From the NCBI GenBank assembly GCA_046351215.1, contig JAXLYX010000007.1, forward strand, positions 310,001 to 374,000: 64,000 nt of DNA, in the 5' to 3' direction. Below are positions 44,204 through 53,781 of this stretch, piece by piece; the first letter of the stretch is position 1; every line of letters begins with the position of its first letter. The stretch comes from JAXLYX01 sp046351215 (GTDB lineage: Bacteria; Myxococcota_A; Polyangia; Polyangiales; Houyiibacteriaceae). The notes under the pieces were generated by a model that had not been told where the DNA came from, did no database searches, and saw nothing but the letters and a program-made list of their open reading frames with translations. Made by a program: the position numbers and the translations under genes.

Positions 44204-45061
44204 GTGGCCACGTCCCCTCGAATCCGAAGCGCCCTCGTCGCCGTCCTCGCGGTGGCCCTGTTCTTCGCATGCGCCTCGTGGCTCCGCGTGCGCGCGACGC
44301 GCCAGTACTTCGCGACGCGACGGTACGAGGACGTGTACTACGTGCCGCCCCCCGTTTGGCTGTCGGCGATGAGCCTCGGACACCGCGAGGCCCTGGCCGA
44401 CGTGCTCTGGATGAAGGCGCTGATCTACTTCGGCGACGAGTACATCGAGCACGGCTCGCTCGAACACGTCTTCGACTACGGCGAGGCCATCCTGACGCTC
44501 GATCCGGATTTCCTGCGTGCCTACCGTTGGGTCGGCATGGCCGGCATGTATCGCCCGACGGGTGTCGGCCCCGACGAAGTGCGCCGCTCCATCGAGTACC
44601 TGAAGCGCGGCTTCGCTCGCTTTCCCGAATCCGGCGAGCTCGCGTGGGAGCTCGGCGCCGCGTACACGTACGAGCTCGCGCCGCTCCTGACGGATGCCGC
44701 GGAACGGAATGCCGCGCGGGCCGAGGGAGCTCGGTACCTCGAGCTCGCAGCGAGGCGGGGCGCCGGCCCACCGTGGCTGGCGCTGTCGAACGCGTCCACC
44801 CTCCTCCGCCTCGGGCAGCGGCAGCGAGCCGCCGATCACCTCCGCGAGATGTATCTCCTCGTGCGGGACGAGGCGACGCGCGCGGAGATCGCCCAGCGAA
44901 TCGCCGCGCTCGAGTCGGAGACCGCGAGGGAGGCCCTCGTGCAGACCCTCCGGAACCAAGAGGCGGAGCGGCGAGCGAACTACTCCTACCTGCCCGCGTC
45001 GTTCTACGAGCTCGTCGGCCCCCGGATCGTCGATCCACCGCCGCTCACCGCCACGCCCTGA
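44204..45061 (+). CDS. TPR-like protein with N-terminal membrane anchor
   Basis: 285 residues from a GTG at 44204 (a TTG at 44183 is also open). One membrane helix (RSALVAVLAVALFFACASWL) near the N-terminus, then a soluble region with the unusual motif YYVPPPVWLSAMSLGHREAL, ADVLWMKALIYFGDEYIEHG, and TPR-type helices (YLKRGFARFPESGELAWELG, STLLRLGQRQRAADHLREMY). No known function. It follows pilA and is convergent with a TMTC-like gene, so it probably belongs to the pilus locus as an assembly or modification partner. Confidence 0.75.
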   Translation: MATSPRIRSALVAVLAVALFFACASWLRVRATRQYFATRRYEDVYYVPPPVWLSAMSLGHREALADVLWMKALIYFGDEYIEHGSLEHVFDYGEAILTLDPDFLRAYRWVGMAGMYRPTGVGPDEVRRSIEYLKRGFARFPESGELAWELGAAYTYELAPLLTDAAERNAARAEGARYLELAARRGAGPPWLALSNASTLLRLGQRQRAADHLREMYLLVRDEATRAEIAQRIAALESETAREALVQTLRNQEAERRANYSYLPASFYELVGPRIVDPPPLTATP

Positions 45062-45074
45062 GCGATGGCGCCGC

Positions 45075-46643
45075 TCAAGGTGTCGACGCGTCCAGCGGAG
45101 GCGACGCCCCCTCGAGGACCTCGCGCGCTTCGTCGGAGCGACCGACGCGGGAGAGCGCTCGTGCGAGGTTCCTGCGGACCTTGGCGTCCTCGGGGAAGTC
45201 CCGCATCGCTGCCCTCAGCACGGTCACGGCCAGGTCCGGACGACCGCGTCGCGCGAGCGAACGTGCGAGGTTGTTCGAGGCCTTCGAGCCGACGGGATCG
45301 CGCGACGGACGCGCGCGGACGATCGCGAGCTCGAACGCGGCCTCGGCTTCGGGAATGCGGTGGCGGGCGTCGTAGGCCATCCCCAGCTGATAGGGCGCGA
45401 CGACGGAAGCGCGCGTCCGCTCGGTGGCCTCCGCGAAGAGGAGCAGGTCGTCCGCGAAGACGGACGCCCGCGCGAGCGTCGCGAGGAAGAGAGCGCCGAC
45501 GATCGCGACCGTCAGCGCATGCATCACGGGAACCGAGCTCGCGCGGCGGCGAGCGCAGGCCTCGGTCGCCGCCACGAGCGCCGTGGCGACGAGGAGCGCC
45601 GGAGCGAGCACCGAGAGCCACGCATACCGATCGGCCATGCGGTTCTGCAGCGGGACGAGCACCTGGCTCACGGGCGCGAGCGGAGCGAAGAACCAGAGCG
45701 CCGCGAAGAGGGGCAGGCGCGAGCCCGCACGCCAGCGCCAGAGCCCCACGACGAAGGAGCTTGCGACGAATGCCCAGCCGAGCATCGAGACCGCGCTCCA
45801 CGCGGTCCGGTCGGGGACGTCGTAGATCACGGAGAGCCGGGTGGGCATGACGCAGCTCGCGAGGTACCGCAGCCAGACGGGCCCCATCGTCATCGCGGCC
45901 GTCCATCGGCTCCCACCGGCAGGCGCGGAGACCATGTGCACGATCGAGCCGACGTGCAGATGGGCGACCATGGCACCGGCACAGACGGCGAGCGTGATCG
46001 CGTACGTCGGCAGGCTCGGGCGTCGAGCGAGAAAGAGGTCCTGAGCGACGACGAGAGCCAGCACCGCGACGCTCATCGATTTCGAGAGCATTGCGAGGAG
46101 CACGAAGACGGGCACCGCCACGAGCCAGCGTCCCGAACGTGCGTGGGCGAGGAGCGCGAGCAGCACGAAGAGCATCGCGAGCAGGTCCTTCTGACCGGCC
46201 AGCCATGCGACGGACTCCACGTGGAGCGGGTGCAGCGCGAAGAGGAAGGTCGCGAGGACGGCCACGCGAGGGTCCGGGAAGAGACGCCGGAGGAGCGCGA
46301 GCAGCACGAGGGAGGACGCCGCGTAGACGCCGATGCCGAACGCATGCATGGCCCCGGGCGAACGACCGAACGCGTGGACCTGCAGGTAGACGAAGAGGTC
46401 CCGGACGGGGAGGTACTCGGCCCCGAGCTCGAGCCTCGTCGACGACGAGAAGTCGGTGAAGAAGGCGCGCAGGGCCTGGCCGAGCGGACGGTCGAGCCAC
46501 GGATTCGCCCCGATCAGCCAGTCGTCGTCGTATCCGAGGAACCCCGCGCCGAACGTGGGCGTATAGGCCGCCGCGACGAGCGCCACGAGGAAGACGGGAA
46601 CGAGGCGGTCCACGAGGAGGCGCGGGCGTCGCGTTTCGACCAC
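45075..46643 (-). CDS. TMTC-like membrane glycosyltransferase with C-terminal TPR
   Basis: 522 residues. Many helices with motifs found in TMTC-type O-mannosyltransferase-like proteins: LGYDDDWLIGANPWLDRPLG in the first loop, with the acidic DDD cluster, and ALHPLHVESVAWLAGQKDLL after the second helix pair. The C-terminal 110 residues are TPR repeats (AYDARHRIPEAEAAFELAIV, NNLARSLARRGRPDLAVTVL). GTG start at 46643 chosen because GAGG lies 8 bases before it. Located among pilin genes, it could glycosylate pilin or another periplasmic protein. Confidence 0.78.
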   Translation of the reverse strand: MVETRRPRLLVDRLVPVFLVALVAAAYTPTFGAGFLGYDDDWLIGANPWLDRPLGQALRAFFTDFSSSTRLELGAEYLPVRDLFVYLQVHAFGRSPGAMHAFGIGVYAASSLVLLALLRRLFPDPRVAVLATFLFALHPLHVESVAWLAGQKDLLAMLFVLLALLAHARSGRWLVAVPVFVLLAMLSKSMSVAVLALVVAQDLFLARRPSLPTYAITLAVCAGAMVAHLHVGSIVHMVSAPAGGSRWTAAMTMGPVWLRYLASCVMPTRLSVIYDVPDRTAWSAVSMLGWAFVASSFVVGLWRWRAGSRLPLFAALWFFAPLAPVSQVLVPLQNRMADRYAWLSVLAPALLVATALVAATEACARRRASSVPVMHALTVAIVGALFLATLARASVFADDLLLFAEATERTRASVVAPYQLGMAYDARHRIPEAEAAFELAIVRARPSRDPVGSKASNNLARSLARRGRPDLAVTVLRAAMRDFPEDAKVRRNLARALSRVGRSDEAREVLEGASPPLDASTP

Positions 46644-46735
46644 GACCGCAGCCTCGCACGGGGCGGAGGCCGCGGTCCATGGGCTCCCGCCGGGCCCGAG
46701 GGCCCGAGAGGCGGGCACCTGCTAGGCTGCCGCCG

Positions 46736-47290
46736 GTGACCGGTCCGAGCCCCCGCAAGAACGAAGGCCTGACGTTGATCGAGGCGGCCATCGCCGCATC
46801 CGTCCTCGGTGTGTTTCTCGCCGTCTTCGTGCCCACGTTCATCCGCGAGATCCGCACCAGCAAGATCTCCGAGGCGACCGACCAGCTCTCGGTCATGCAC
46901 CGGAACACGGCGGCGTATTTCGATCGCCCCCACGTCATCGACGGTCTCGGCCGGCGTTGGTGTCTGCCGGACGCCGCGGGGCCGACGCCGGCCCAGCCCT
47001 GGTACGATCCGGTCGAGACGGACTTCGGCGCCACGGACGTGGCGGGACACCTCACGTGGACCGCGCTCGGCTTCCAGCCCGGTCCGATCCGCTACCGCTA
47101 CACCTTCCTCCCCGAGACCACCGGCTGTGGCATCCGCCGGCCTCCGCACACGCCCGTCGTGACGTATCGCGCCGAAGGCGACCTCGACGAGGACGGCGTG
47201 CTCTCCACGTTCGAGCGCACGGACGCCGTCACGGACGAGGGCGCCCTCGTTCCCGAAGGCGCCCTCCACATCCGCAACCGCGTCGACTGA
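46736..47290 (+). CDS. Pilin-like protein with atypical processing site
   Basis: 184 residues. After a 10-residue leader MTGPSPRKNEG comes LTLIEAAIAASVLGVFLAVF, keeping the Glu at +5 but with Leu in place of Phe at +1. The C-terminal part has GDLDEDGVLSTFERT, matching the calcium-loop motif of PilA downstream of the same strand (GNLDGDGSLSTFQQ). Two Cys (RRWCLPD and TGCGIRR). It is probably a minor pilin or pseudopilin. GTG start at 46736. Divergent from the TMTC-like gene across 92 bases. Confidence 0.78.
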   Translation: MTGPSPRKNEGLTLIEAAIAASVLGVFLAVFVPTFIREIRTSKISEATDQLSVMHRNTAAYFDRPHVIDGLGRRWCLPDAAGPTPAQPWYDPVETDFGATDVAGHLTWTALGFQPGPIRYRYTFLPETTGCGIRRPPHTPVVTYRAEGDLDEDGVLSTFERTDAVTDEGALVPEGALHIRNRVD

Positions 47291-47306
47291 CGGGGAGCGG
47301 CTCGGC

Positions 47307-49793
47307 TCAGGGATTCGCCGCCGGGGCCGCCGCACCGGTGTCGAAGCGGACCACGCGGGTCACGGTCTGACCCGGATCGATGTGCACGCTCAGGACCTCG
47401 CGGATCTGGAAATCCGGATTGATGAGCGTGACGCGATGGTCACCCGCGGTGAGCGTGATGGCGGTCTGCGGGGTGTTCCCGATGAGGCGATTGTCGACGT
47501 AGACCTGCGACCACGGAATCGAGTTGATCTTGAGCGTGCCCGTCCCGCTCGCGGCGGGCGCCGACTCCATCGTCGGCGGCGGGGGCGGCGGCGTCGGCGG
47601 CGCGACGGGCGTCGAGGTGGTCGCAGGACGCGTCGTGGGCGCCGCGGCGGTGACGGTCGGCGTAGGCGACGAGGTCCCCGAGCTCGTCGGCGCACGCGTC
47701 GAGGCGGTCGTCTCGGGGCGAGCCTCGGGAGTGGCGGCCTTCGGACGCAGCGTGGCCGACATCGCGAAGGCGCTCCGCCCCGCCGGCACGCGCAGGGGCC
47801 CGCGCCAGGGCTCGTACCCTTCGAGCGTCATCTCGATGGTCCACGGCTCGCCAGCGAGGCTGACGGCGGAGGTGACCGGCGTGGGCCCGAGCGCGCGGCG
47901 CTCGCGGCCGCGGACGAGGAAGACCTCGGCCGCTTCCGGATCGGAGTCGAACGAGACCTCGACGGTCTGGGCCGCCGCGGCGGCCGCCGGGCTCTCGAGC
48001 TGGAGGGTGACCTCCGGCAGGGCCATGTTCTGGCCGGGCTGCAGCGTGACCTGCGTCGACCACGTGCGATAGCCCGGCTTGCGCACCTCGATGAGGTGGG
48101 TCGCGCCCGACTCGACGTTCGGGATCACGAACGGGCTCGAGGAAGCACGCACGACCTGCTCGTCGAAGACGACGACGGTGTCCGGCGGAACGGTCGTGAG
48201 GTGGATCGTCCCGGGAGTCGACGGGCGCAGGAAGAAGTAGGCGGCCCCGAGCAATCCGACGAACGCCACGAGACCCACGAGGATCATCGGCGTGCTGGAC
48301 TTCTCGGACGGGCGCGGAGTGACCGTCGTCGGCTCGGCGCCGCGCGCGATCTCCGTCCGCGGCACGGCCGGCGCGGAGGGCACCGAGACCTTCTGCGTTC
48401 CCGAAGGGAGGTCGTCGAACGGCGAGGGAGCGCCGGCGCGCGCGGAGACCGCGGGCTCGGGGGCCCGAGGCGCCGGCGGAGCGGCGATCACCGGCGGCGC
48501 GAGCGGTCCGGACGGGCGCGTCGCGGGAGGCGGTGCGACCGACGGAGTGTTGTCCGGGCGGTCGTAGAGCTTCGTCGCGGCATCCTCGTCGTCCCAGTCC
48601 ATGCCGTCGAGCTTCGGCGGCCCGGCGGCGGCCGGGGGCTTCGGCGGCACGGAGACCTGCTGGGGCGGGGCCACGGGCGGAGCGGGGGGTTTCTTACCTC
48701 CACCACCGCCGGAGGGGGGCATCGGGGGGCGCTGCACGGATCCTCCGCTCTTGTTCGCACTCGCGGATGCGGCGGGACGGACGCTCTCGTGTTTGACCAC
48801 GTGGTCCGTGACCTCCTGCATCTCGATCTTCCGGTACTGCTCGTCGCGCGCGGTCTCGCGCGCGATCTCCTCCGCGAAGGTCTTGCGCATGAACGCGCTG
48901 AGATCCTTGCGGGCGAAGAAGTTGCCGCTCGCGTACATGAAGGCCTGCAGGTCGTCGTGCAGGTCCATGGCGGTCTGGTACCGCTCCTCCACGTCCTTCG
49001 CGAGCGCGCGGAGCACGATCTTCTCGAGCTCCGGCGGGATGCGCTGGTTGTAGGTCGTCGGCGGCATCACGTCGACGTTGCGGACCTTCTCGAGCGTCGA
49101 GAAGTCGCTCTCACCGACGAAGAGCCGCTCGCCCGTCAGGAGCTCGTAGAGCACGATGCCGCACGCGAAGACGTCGCTGCGCCGATCGATCTCCATGCCG
49201 CGGACCTGTTCGGGCGACATGTACCCGAACTTGCCCTTGAGGATGCCGGCCTGGGTCCGGCCCATCTTGTTCGCGGCCTTCGCGATGCCGAAGTCGACGA
49301 TCTTCACCTCGCCGTCGTAGGAGACGAGGATGTTCTGGGGCGAGACGTCGCGGTGGATGATGTGGAGGTCGCGACCGCTCGAGTCCCGCTTGTTGTGCGC
49401 GTAGTCGAGGCCCTCGCAGAGCTTCATGACCACGTAGCAGGCCATCGGGATCGGCAGCGTCTCGGCCTTCTTCCGGGCACGATCGAAGACGGCGCGCAGG
49501 TCCTTGCCCGCGATGTACTCCATCGCGATGAAGTAGCTGTCCGAGTGCTTCCCGAGATCGAAGATCTGGGCGATGTTCGCGTGCGTGAGCTGCACGGCGA
49601 TCTTCGCCTCGTCGATGAACATCTCGATGAACTCTTTGTCCTCCGCGATGCTCGGGAGGATGCGCTTCACCGCGACGAGCCGCTCGAACCCCTCCACGCC
49701 GAACGCCTTGGCCTTGTAGACCTCGGCCATGCCTCCGACGTTGACTCGCTCCAGGAGGAGGTACTTCCCGAACGGGATCGGTTTCTTCACCAC
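47307..49793 (-). CDS. Membrane Ser/Thr protein kinase with PEGA domains
   Basis: 828 residues. Kinase domain about residues 8-290: VNVGGMAEVYKAK, VAVKRIL, HRDVSPQN, DFGIAKA. Then an approximately 200-residue Pro/Ala-rich linker, one membrane helix (ILVGLVAFVGLLGAAYFFLR, about 500-520), and outside it several PEGA-type beta domains (e.g. GATHLIEVRKPGYRTWSTQV, TGTLKINSIPWSQVYVDN). PEGA domains probably sense or bind envelope components, so this is a transmembrane receptor kinase. GTG at 49793; a GTG one codon later has better spacing from AGAGG. Convergent with the pilin-like gene. Confidence 0.92.
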   Translation of the reverse strand: MVKKPIPFGKYLLLERVNVGGMAEVYKAKAFGVEGFERLVAVKRILPSIAEDKEFIEMFIDEAKIAVQLTHANIAQIFDLGKHSDSYFIAMEYIAGKDLRAVFDRARKKAETLPIPMACYVVMKLCEGLDYAHNKRDSSGRDLHIIHRDVSPQNILVSYDGEVKIVDFGIAKAANKMGRTQAGILKGKFGYMSPEQVRGMEIDRRSDVFACGIVLYELLTGERLFVGESDFSTLEKVRNVDVMPPTTYNQRIPPELEKIVLRALAKDVEERYQTAMDLHDDLQAFMYASGNFFARKDLSAFMRKTFAEEIARETARDEQYRKIEMQEVTDHVVKHESVRPAASASANKSGGSVQRPPMPPSGGGGGKKPPAPPVAPPQQVSVPPKPPAAAGPPKLDGMDWDDEDAATKLYDRPDNTPSVAPPPATRPSGPLAPPVIAAPPAPRAPEPAVSARAGAPSPFDDLPSGTQKVSVPSAPAVPRTEIARGAEPTTVTPRPSEKSSTPMILVGLVAFVGLLGAAYFFLRPSTPGTIHLTTVPPDTVVVFDEQVVRASSSPFVIPNVESGATHLIEVRKPGYRTWSTQVTLQPGQNMALPEVTLQLESPAAAAAAQTVEVSFDSDPEAAEVFLVRGRERRALGPTPVTSAVSLAGEPWTIEMTLEGYEPWRGPLRVPAGRSAFAMSATLRPKAATPEARPETTASTRAPTSSGTSSPTPTVTAAAPTTRPATTSTPVAPPTPPPPPPTMESAPAASGTGTLKINSIPWSQVYVDNRLIGNTPQTAITLTAGDHRVTLINPDFQIREVLSVHIDPGQTVTRVVRFDTGAAAPAANP

Positions 49794-49845
49794 GGACCTC
49801 TCGATTGACCCGCCGACCCGCTCGCACGGCCGGAAAGCGGGCCGC

Positions 49846-49875
49846 AGGATACACAGGCGCGTCCTCGGGGGTCAA
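49846..49875 (-). promoter_or_regulatory. Possible sigma-70-like promoter of the PEGA kinase
   Basis: Minus strand TTGACC (49875-49870), 18-base spacer, TATCCT (49851-49846). The spacing is one base longer than ideal. The same TATCCT, within GTGTATCCTG, occurs upstream of the other kinase at about 6622-6631. Confidence 0.5.
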
Positions 49876-49974
49876 TAGCGGCGGAGCGCGCAAGCCGCCG
49901 GAATCCCGGCGGAACTCGCCGCGCCTCGCGAACCTCGCGATCCGGAGCGTCCATCGCTCGTAACGACCGTTCCA

Positions 49975-49998
49975 GGGGCCCGGACCTTGGCGGGCCCC
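49975..49998 (-). terminator. Hairpin downstream of the phosphodiester glycosidase-like gene
   Basis: GGGGCCCG (49975-49982) and CGGGCCCC (49991-49998), perfect 8-bp stem with an 8-base loop, about 50 bases after the stop codon on the minus strand. The region 49876-49974 holds no recognised gene. Confidence 0.5.
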
Positions 49999-50049
49999 GG
50001 GCGCGAGGCCCCTCGCCGCGCCAGGATGGGCGGCGCGCGCCCGCCGGGC

Positions 50050-52713
50050 CTACTGGGCCTCGGGAGGTCGGTTGAAGCGCCGAGGGCCGGTCGGGTCGGG
50101 GATGTAGCGGACGCGCGAATCCTGGATCCGGCCCCACTCGGCGTACGGCCGGGGCGCGACCTCGGGGAAGAGGACCTCGGCGTAGGGCTGCTCGCGGGCG
50201 AGCAGCACGAGGCCGGGGCCACGCTCCCGGACCGTGCCGTCCGGCCCGTAGCCGCCCTCTGCCCCCAGGAACACCAGCCGACATCCGTCCGGCAGGGCGA
50301 GCGCCCGCGTCACCCGCGCGGCGGCGAGCCGCCCGTGGAGCGGCGAAGGGTCGCCGGGCGCGCGCTCGAGGTAGACCAGGAAGCCGTCGACGTCGACGCC
50401 GAGCGCGGCGCTCGCGGCGCTCGTGGGCCCGAGCTCGTCCCCCGAGGCCACCACCACGTCGTTCGCCGCAGGGGTACCCACGACGTAGCGGAGCCCCGTG
50501 CCGGCGCGCCGCGCGAGGAGCGACACGGGCCCGACGGCCTGTGCGCCGACGAGCGCGGCGAGCTCGCGCGTCCCGTGGCGACGCTCGCGCGCGTCGACCG
50601 GCGCCGGCATCGCGCGGCTCGGATCGATGCGCACGACGTGCGTGGCCCTCCCCTCGCCTCCGATCGCCGCGCGTGCGAACGGGAACGGATATCCGGCCTG
50701 CGGGAGGCGATCGGTCCGGAAGGCGCCGCCCTCCCCGACGCCGACGAGATCGGGCCCCGGGAGCGTCGGACGCAGCTGCAGGTAGAAGTAATCCCGCGGG
50801 TCGCGCTCGATGTAGCGGGGGAAGCGCATCGGATCCATGCGCGACGCCGCCTTGCGGCCGCGCACGACGAAGCCGGTGATCTCGGGCACCCGCGTCTCGA
50901 ACTCGGCCTCCCCGAGCGGCCTGCCGAGCGCCGGGAAGGGCGAGCTCGCAGGACGCACGTTGTAGAACTCGAACGCGGTGTGCTTCGAGTTCATGTCGAG
51001 GTGCATGCCCCGCACGCAGCGTGCGCGCTTCATCGCCTCGCCGAGCTGATCGGAGCCCATCGAGACGCCCCAGAAGTACACGAGGAAGCCCTCTTCCGTC
51101 AGGCAGAGACCGGACCGGTCGACGAAGGTCTGCTCCTGGGCGTTGAGCGGCGCGGCTCCCCAGTACCATCGCTGCCAGGGGTTGATGGCGCCGCCCTCGA
51201 CGACCGACGTGAGGTTCTGCCGGAGCTCGATCATCCCGGCCGGGATCTGGGCGATGGCCGCCTCCTCCGTGTACGCGCGCCTTCCCTCGGGGAGGCCGAG
51301 CCACGAGCCGAGCACGACTTCCCCGTCCTCGTACACGCCCACGGTCGCGGCGAAGGGCTTCGGCGGGAGATACACCGTTCCGTCGGCCATCATGCCGAAC
51401 TCGCCGTGCATCGCCTGGAAGCCACCGTTGAAGGCCCCGACGACGAGCGGAAGCGTCTCGGGGTCGCGCGGGATGAGGCCCGAGCCGGTGGCGCCGTTCG
51501 CGCTCTCGGGCTCGCGCGTGCCGCTCACCATCCGGAGCTGCACCTGGCGCGGATCCATCGCGACGAGGAAGACGCGTGCGAACGGACGCTCCGAATCGAC
51601 GCGCAGATGCGTCTGCGCGAAGGCGGGCATCGCCTTCGGGTACGAGCCGACGAAGGGATCGTCGACGATCGCGATCCACTCGCCCTCGCCCGGCGACGGA
51701 TCGGGGACGACGGGCACGAGGCGCCGAGGCGGGAAGCCGATCTCCTCGACGGCCTGCGCCGCCTCCGCGACCGAGGCCTGCGTCGGCCGCTGCACGCCGA
51801 GCTCGGCTTCCACGTCCTCGTCCGCGACGGATCCGCCGAGGTAGCGGTAGCGCATCCGCTGCGCCCAATCCTTCACCGCGTACACGCGGTGCTCGAGCCA
51901 GGCGATGGGCTCCGGGCCCACGAAGCTGAGGTTGCGGACGGTGTCGACGATCCACGGGATGCCGCCCGGCTCGCCGATCTCCTGGGGCTGGTGGCGGACG
52001 TGCTCGGCGCCTTCGAGCGGGGTCTCCCGCGAGGGATCGAGCCGCACGACGAGGTCGCCTCCGCGGACGACGAACACGCCTTCCTCGGCCGCGAGGCGCG
52101 CATCCACGAGCGGACGGTCGAAGGCGTAGCGGACACGCCCGAAGCCGGAAGGCCGACCCGTCTCCTGCACGTTCGAGATCGCGTGCTGCAGCCTCGCGAT
52201 CCGCGAGAACGAACGCGTGAGGCCGTCGGGCTCGCCGCGGAGATCGACGACGGTGACCGCCTCGACGGAGCCGCGCACGAGGCTCAGGTAGGCGAGCCGA
52301 TCGCCGATCCGGACGATCGCCTCCTCGGCGGCGCCCGGCGTGCGCGTGACGTCCGTGACGCCGGCGACGTGGAGCAACACGGTTCCCGCGCCGCGCACGG
52401 CACCGAAATAGAGGTCGGCCGGAGCGTCTCCCTGCCGCGCGAGGAAGACGGCGCCGCGGTAGCGGAGCGCGCTCGGCTCCCCGTCGAGGAGGACGAGGCT
52501 CCCAGGCACCAGCGCGAGCCCCTCGTCGCGTTCGAGGGCCGTCCCGAGGGAGCGCTCGAAGCTCGGGCCGCGCACGACGTGGCGCACGTGGTGCAGGCCG
52601 AGGCCGACACCGAGCAAGAGGCAGGCGATGCCGAGGCGCGCACGCGCGCTCACGTGCGAGGCGAGCTTCCGCCTCCTCGCATCCGCCGCCGTCTTCGTCG
52701 GTTCCTTGGCCAT
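50050..52713 (-). CDS. Secreted or membrane-anchored phosphodiester-glycosidase-like (NAGPA) protein
   Basis: 887 residues. One N-terminal membrane anchor (GIACLLLGVGLGLHHVRHVV) and a large extracytoplasmic part. The central block has the NAGPA/DUF2233 signature GAFNGGFQAMHGEFGMMADG (about residue 424) and later QTFVDRSGLCLTEEGFLVYF, with the conserved aspartate and Gly-rich loops of phosphodiester glycosidases, which cut GlcNAc-phosphodiester links. Regions on either side are not recognised. A role in cell wall or glycan turnover is inferred. Confidence 0.78.
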   Translation of the reverse strand: MAKEPTKTAADARRRKLASHVSARARLGIACLLLGVGLGLHHVRHVVRGPSFERSLGTALERDEGLALVPGSLVLLDGEPSALRYRGAVFLARQGDAPADLYFGAVRGAGTVLLHVAGVTDVTRTPGAAEEAIVRIGDRLAYLSLVRGSVEAVTVVDLRGEPDGLTRSFSRIARLQHAISNVQETGRPSGFGRVRYAFDRPLVDARLAAEEGVFVVRGGDLVVRLDPSRETPLEGAEHVRHQPQEIGEPGGIPWIVDTVRNLSFVGPEPIAWLEHRVYAVKDWAQRMRYRYLGGSVADEDVEAELGVQRPTQASVAEAAQAVEEIGFPPRRLVPVVPDPSPGEGEWIAIVDDPFVGSYPKAMPAFAQTHLRVDSERPFARVFLVAMDPRQVQLRMVSGTREPESANGATGSGLIPRDPETLPLVVGAFNGGFQAMHGEFGMMADGTVYLPPKPFAATVGVYEDGEVVLGSWLGLPEGRRAYTEEAAIAQIPAGMIELRQNLTSVVEGGAINPWQRWYWGAAPLNAQEQTFVDRSGLCLTEEGFLVYFWGVSMGSDQLGEAMKRARCVRGMHLDMNSKHTAFEFYNVRPASSPFPALGRPLGEAEFETRVPEITGFVVRGRKAASRMDPMRFPRYIERDPRDYFYLQLRPTLPGPDLVGVGEGGAFRTDRLPQAGYPFPFARAAIGGEGRATHVVRIDPSRAMPAPVDARERRHGTRELAALVGAQAVGPVSLLARRAGTGLRYVVGTPAANDVVVASGDELGPTSAASAALGVDVDGFLVYLERAPGDPSPLHGRLAAARVTRALALPDGCRLVFLGAEGGYGPDGTVRERGPGLVLLAREQPYAEVLFPEVAPRPYAEWGRIQDSRVRYIPDPTGPRRFNRPPEAQ

Positions 52714-52772
52714 CGCGCGGCCGATTCATTCCACGGCGCCCGGGCCCCGTCGAGCGCCCGAGGGCCGACGAA

Positions 52773-53720
52773 TCACCGTCGCCGGAGGTCCGCCTCGGCG
52801 CGCACCAGGGCCTGCATGACCTCGGAGCTGATCTTGCGGACGGCGGGATCCGCCGCGCTCTCGAAGCGGTCCGGATGGAGCTCGCCCGCGATCCGCCGGA
52901 ACGCTCGTCGCGCCCGCTCGCCGCGCGCCCCGTTGCCGAGCTCGAGGAGCTGCTGCGACGAGGCCGCGCGACGCACCTGCCGGTGCTTCTCGAGCAGGCG
53001 CCGGAAGCTCGCCGCCGGAGGCGGAGGAGCGACCGCGTGGAGCATGCGCAGGGCGAAGAGCATGCGATGGGCGCGCGGGCTCTCGGCACCGACCGCGAGG
53101 ATGGCGGCCGGCTCGGCGCCGCGGCGGAGCACGGGCAGCATCGCAGCCTCCTCCGGGTAGAGGGCGGCGCTCGAGAGGAGCTCCTGCCCGAGCGGCGTGA
53201 GCACGAGCGGCGCGTCTCCGAGGCGCTTGCGGATCGCGACCAGCGATTCGTGACGCACCACCTCGCGCATCGCGACGAGCACGAGGTCGCGCGTCGGGAG
53301 GGGCTCGTCCACGAGCGCGATGCCGACGTCGGCGCTCCCGGGCTCGAACGTCAGGCGCGACGAGCCCCATCCGAAGAGCCGGACCATCCGGCCACGGAGC
53401 TGGGTGCGGAGGGCGTGGGCGACGGCGCTCTTCTCCGCGAGGCCCGTCGACACGAGCCACTCTCCGACGGGTCCGTCGGGGCCGCCGCCGGAGAGCGCCT
53501 CCGCATGGGCCCTCGGATCGACGCTCCCGTCCCGCACGAGGAGGTCGCCGAGGAGATCGTCCGCGGCGAACGCCGTGGCGATGGCGCGCGGCGTTCCGTC
53601 GACGATGGAGACCCTCGCCTGCCGCTCCGCCGCGTCGATCCGGAGCACGCCCGTGGCGCGGGAGCGGGAGAGCGAGAGCAGCGACCGAGCGAGCGCCGTG
53701 GCGCCGGGAAGTCGTTCCAT
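52773..53720 (-). CDS. DUF4388-type protein with J-domain-like end
   Basis: 315 residues. The N-terminal ~110 residues resemble the DUF4388/PATAN type found widely in myxobacteria (LSRSRATGVLRIDAAERQAR, DLLVRDGSV). The C-terminal 60 resemble a J-domain, with FRRIAGELHPDRF containing HPD. It probably works as an adaptor in signalling or protein targeting, but this is not proved. The ATG at 53720 is preferred over a TTG at 53756 because GGGAG lies a few bases before it. Confidence 0.75.
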   Translation of the reverse strand: MERLPGATALARSLLSLSRSRATGVLRIDAAERQARVSIVDGTPRAIATAFAADDLLGDLLVRDGSVDPRAHAEALSGGGPDGPVGEWLVSTGLAEKSAVAHALRTQLRGRMVRLFGWGSSRLTFEPGSADVGIALVDEPLPTRDLVLVAMREVVRHESLVAIRKRLGDAPLVLTPLGQELLSSAALYPEEAAMLPVLRRGAEPAAILAVGAESPRAHRMLFALRMLHAVAPPPPAASFRRLLEKHRQVRRAASSQQLLELGNGARGERARRAFRRIAGELHPDRFESAADPAVRKISSEVMQALVRAEADLRRR

Positions 53721-53781
53721 CCGCTCCCGATACGCGTCCCGGGAACGAATGCGCAAGTTTCCGGCGAGCGCCGGCCGGGGC

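Noticed and set aside
46712..46727. Sigma-54-like GG-N10-GC motif before the third pilin-like gene
   Set aside because: The -12 element would lie only 9 bases before the start codon, and it matches the consensus poorly.
50000..53160. Plus-strand frame of over 1000 codons opposite the phosphodiester glycosidase-like gene
   Set aside because: Antisense shadow; the minus frame has NAGPA motifs and a signal anchor.
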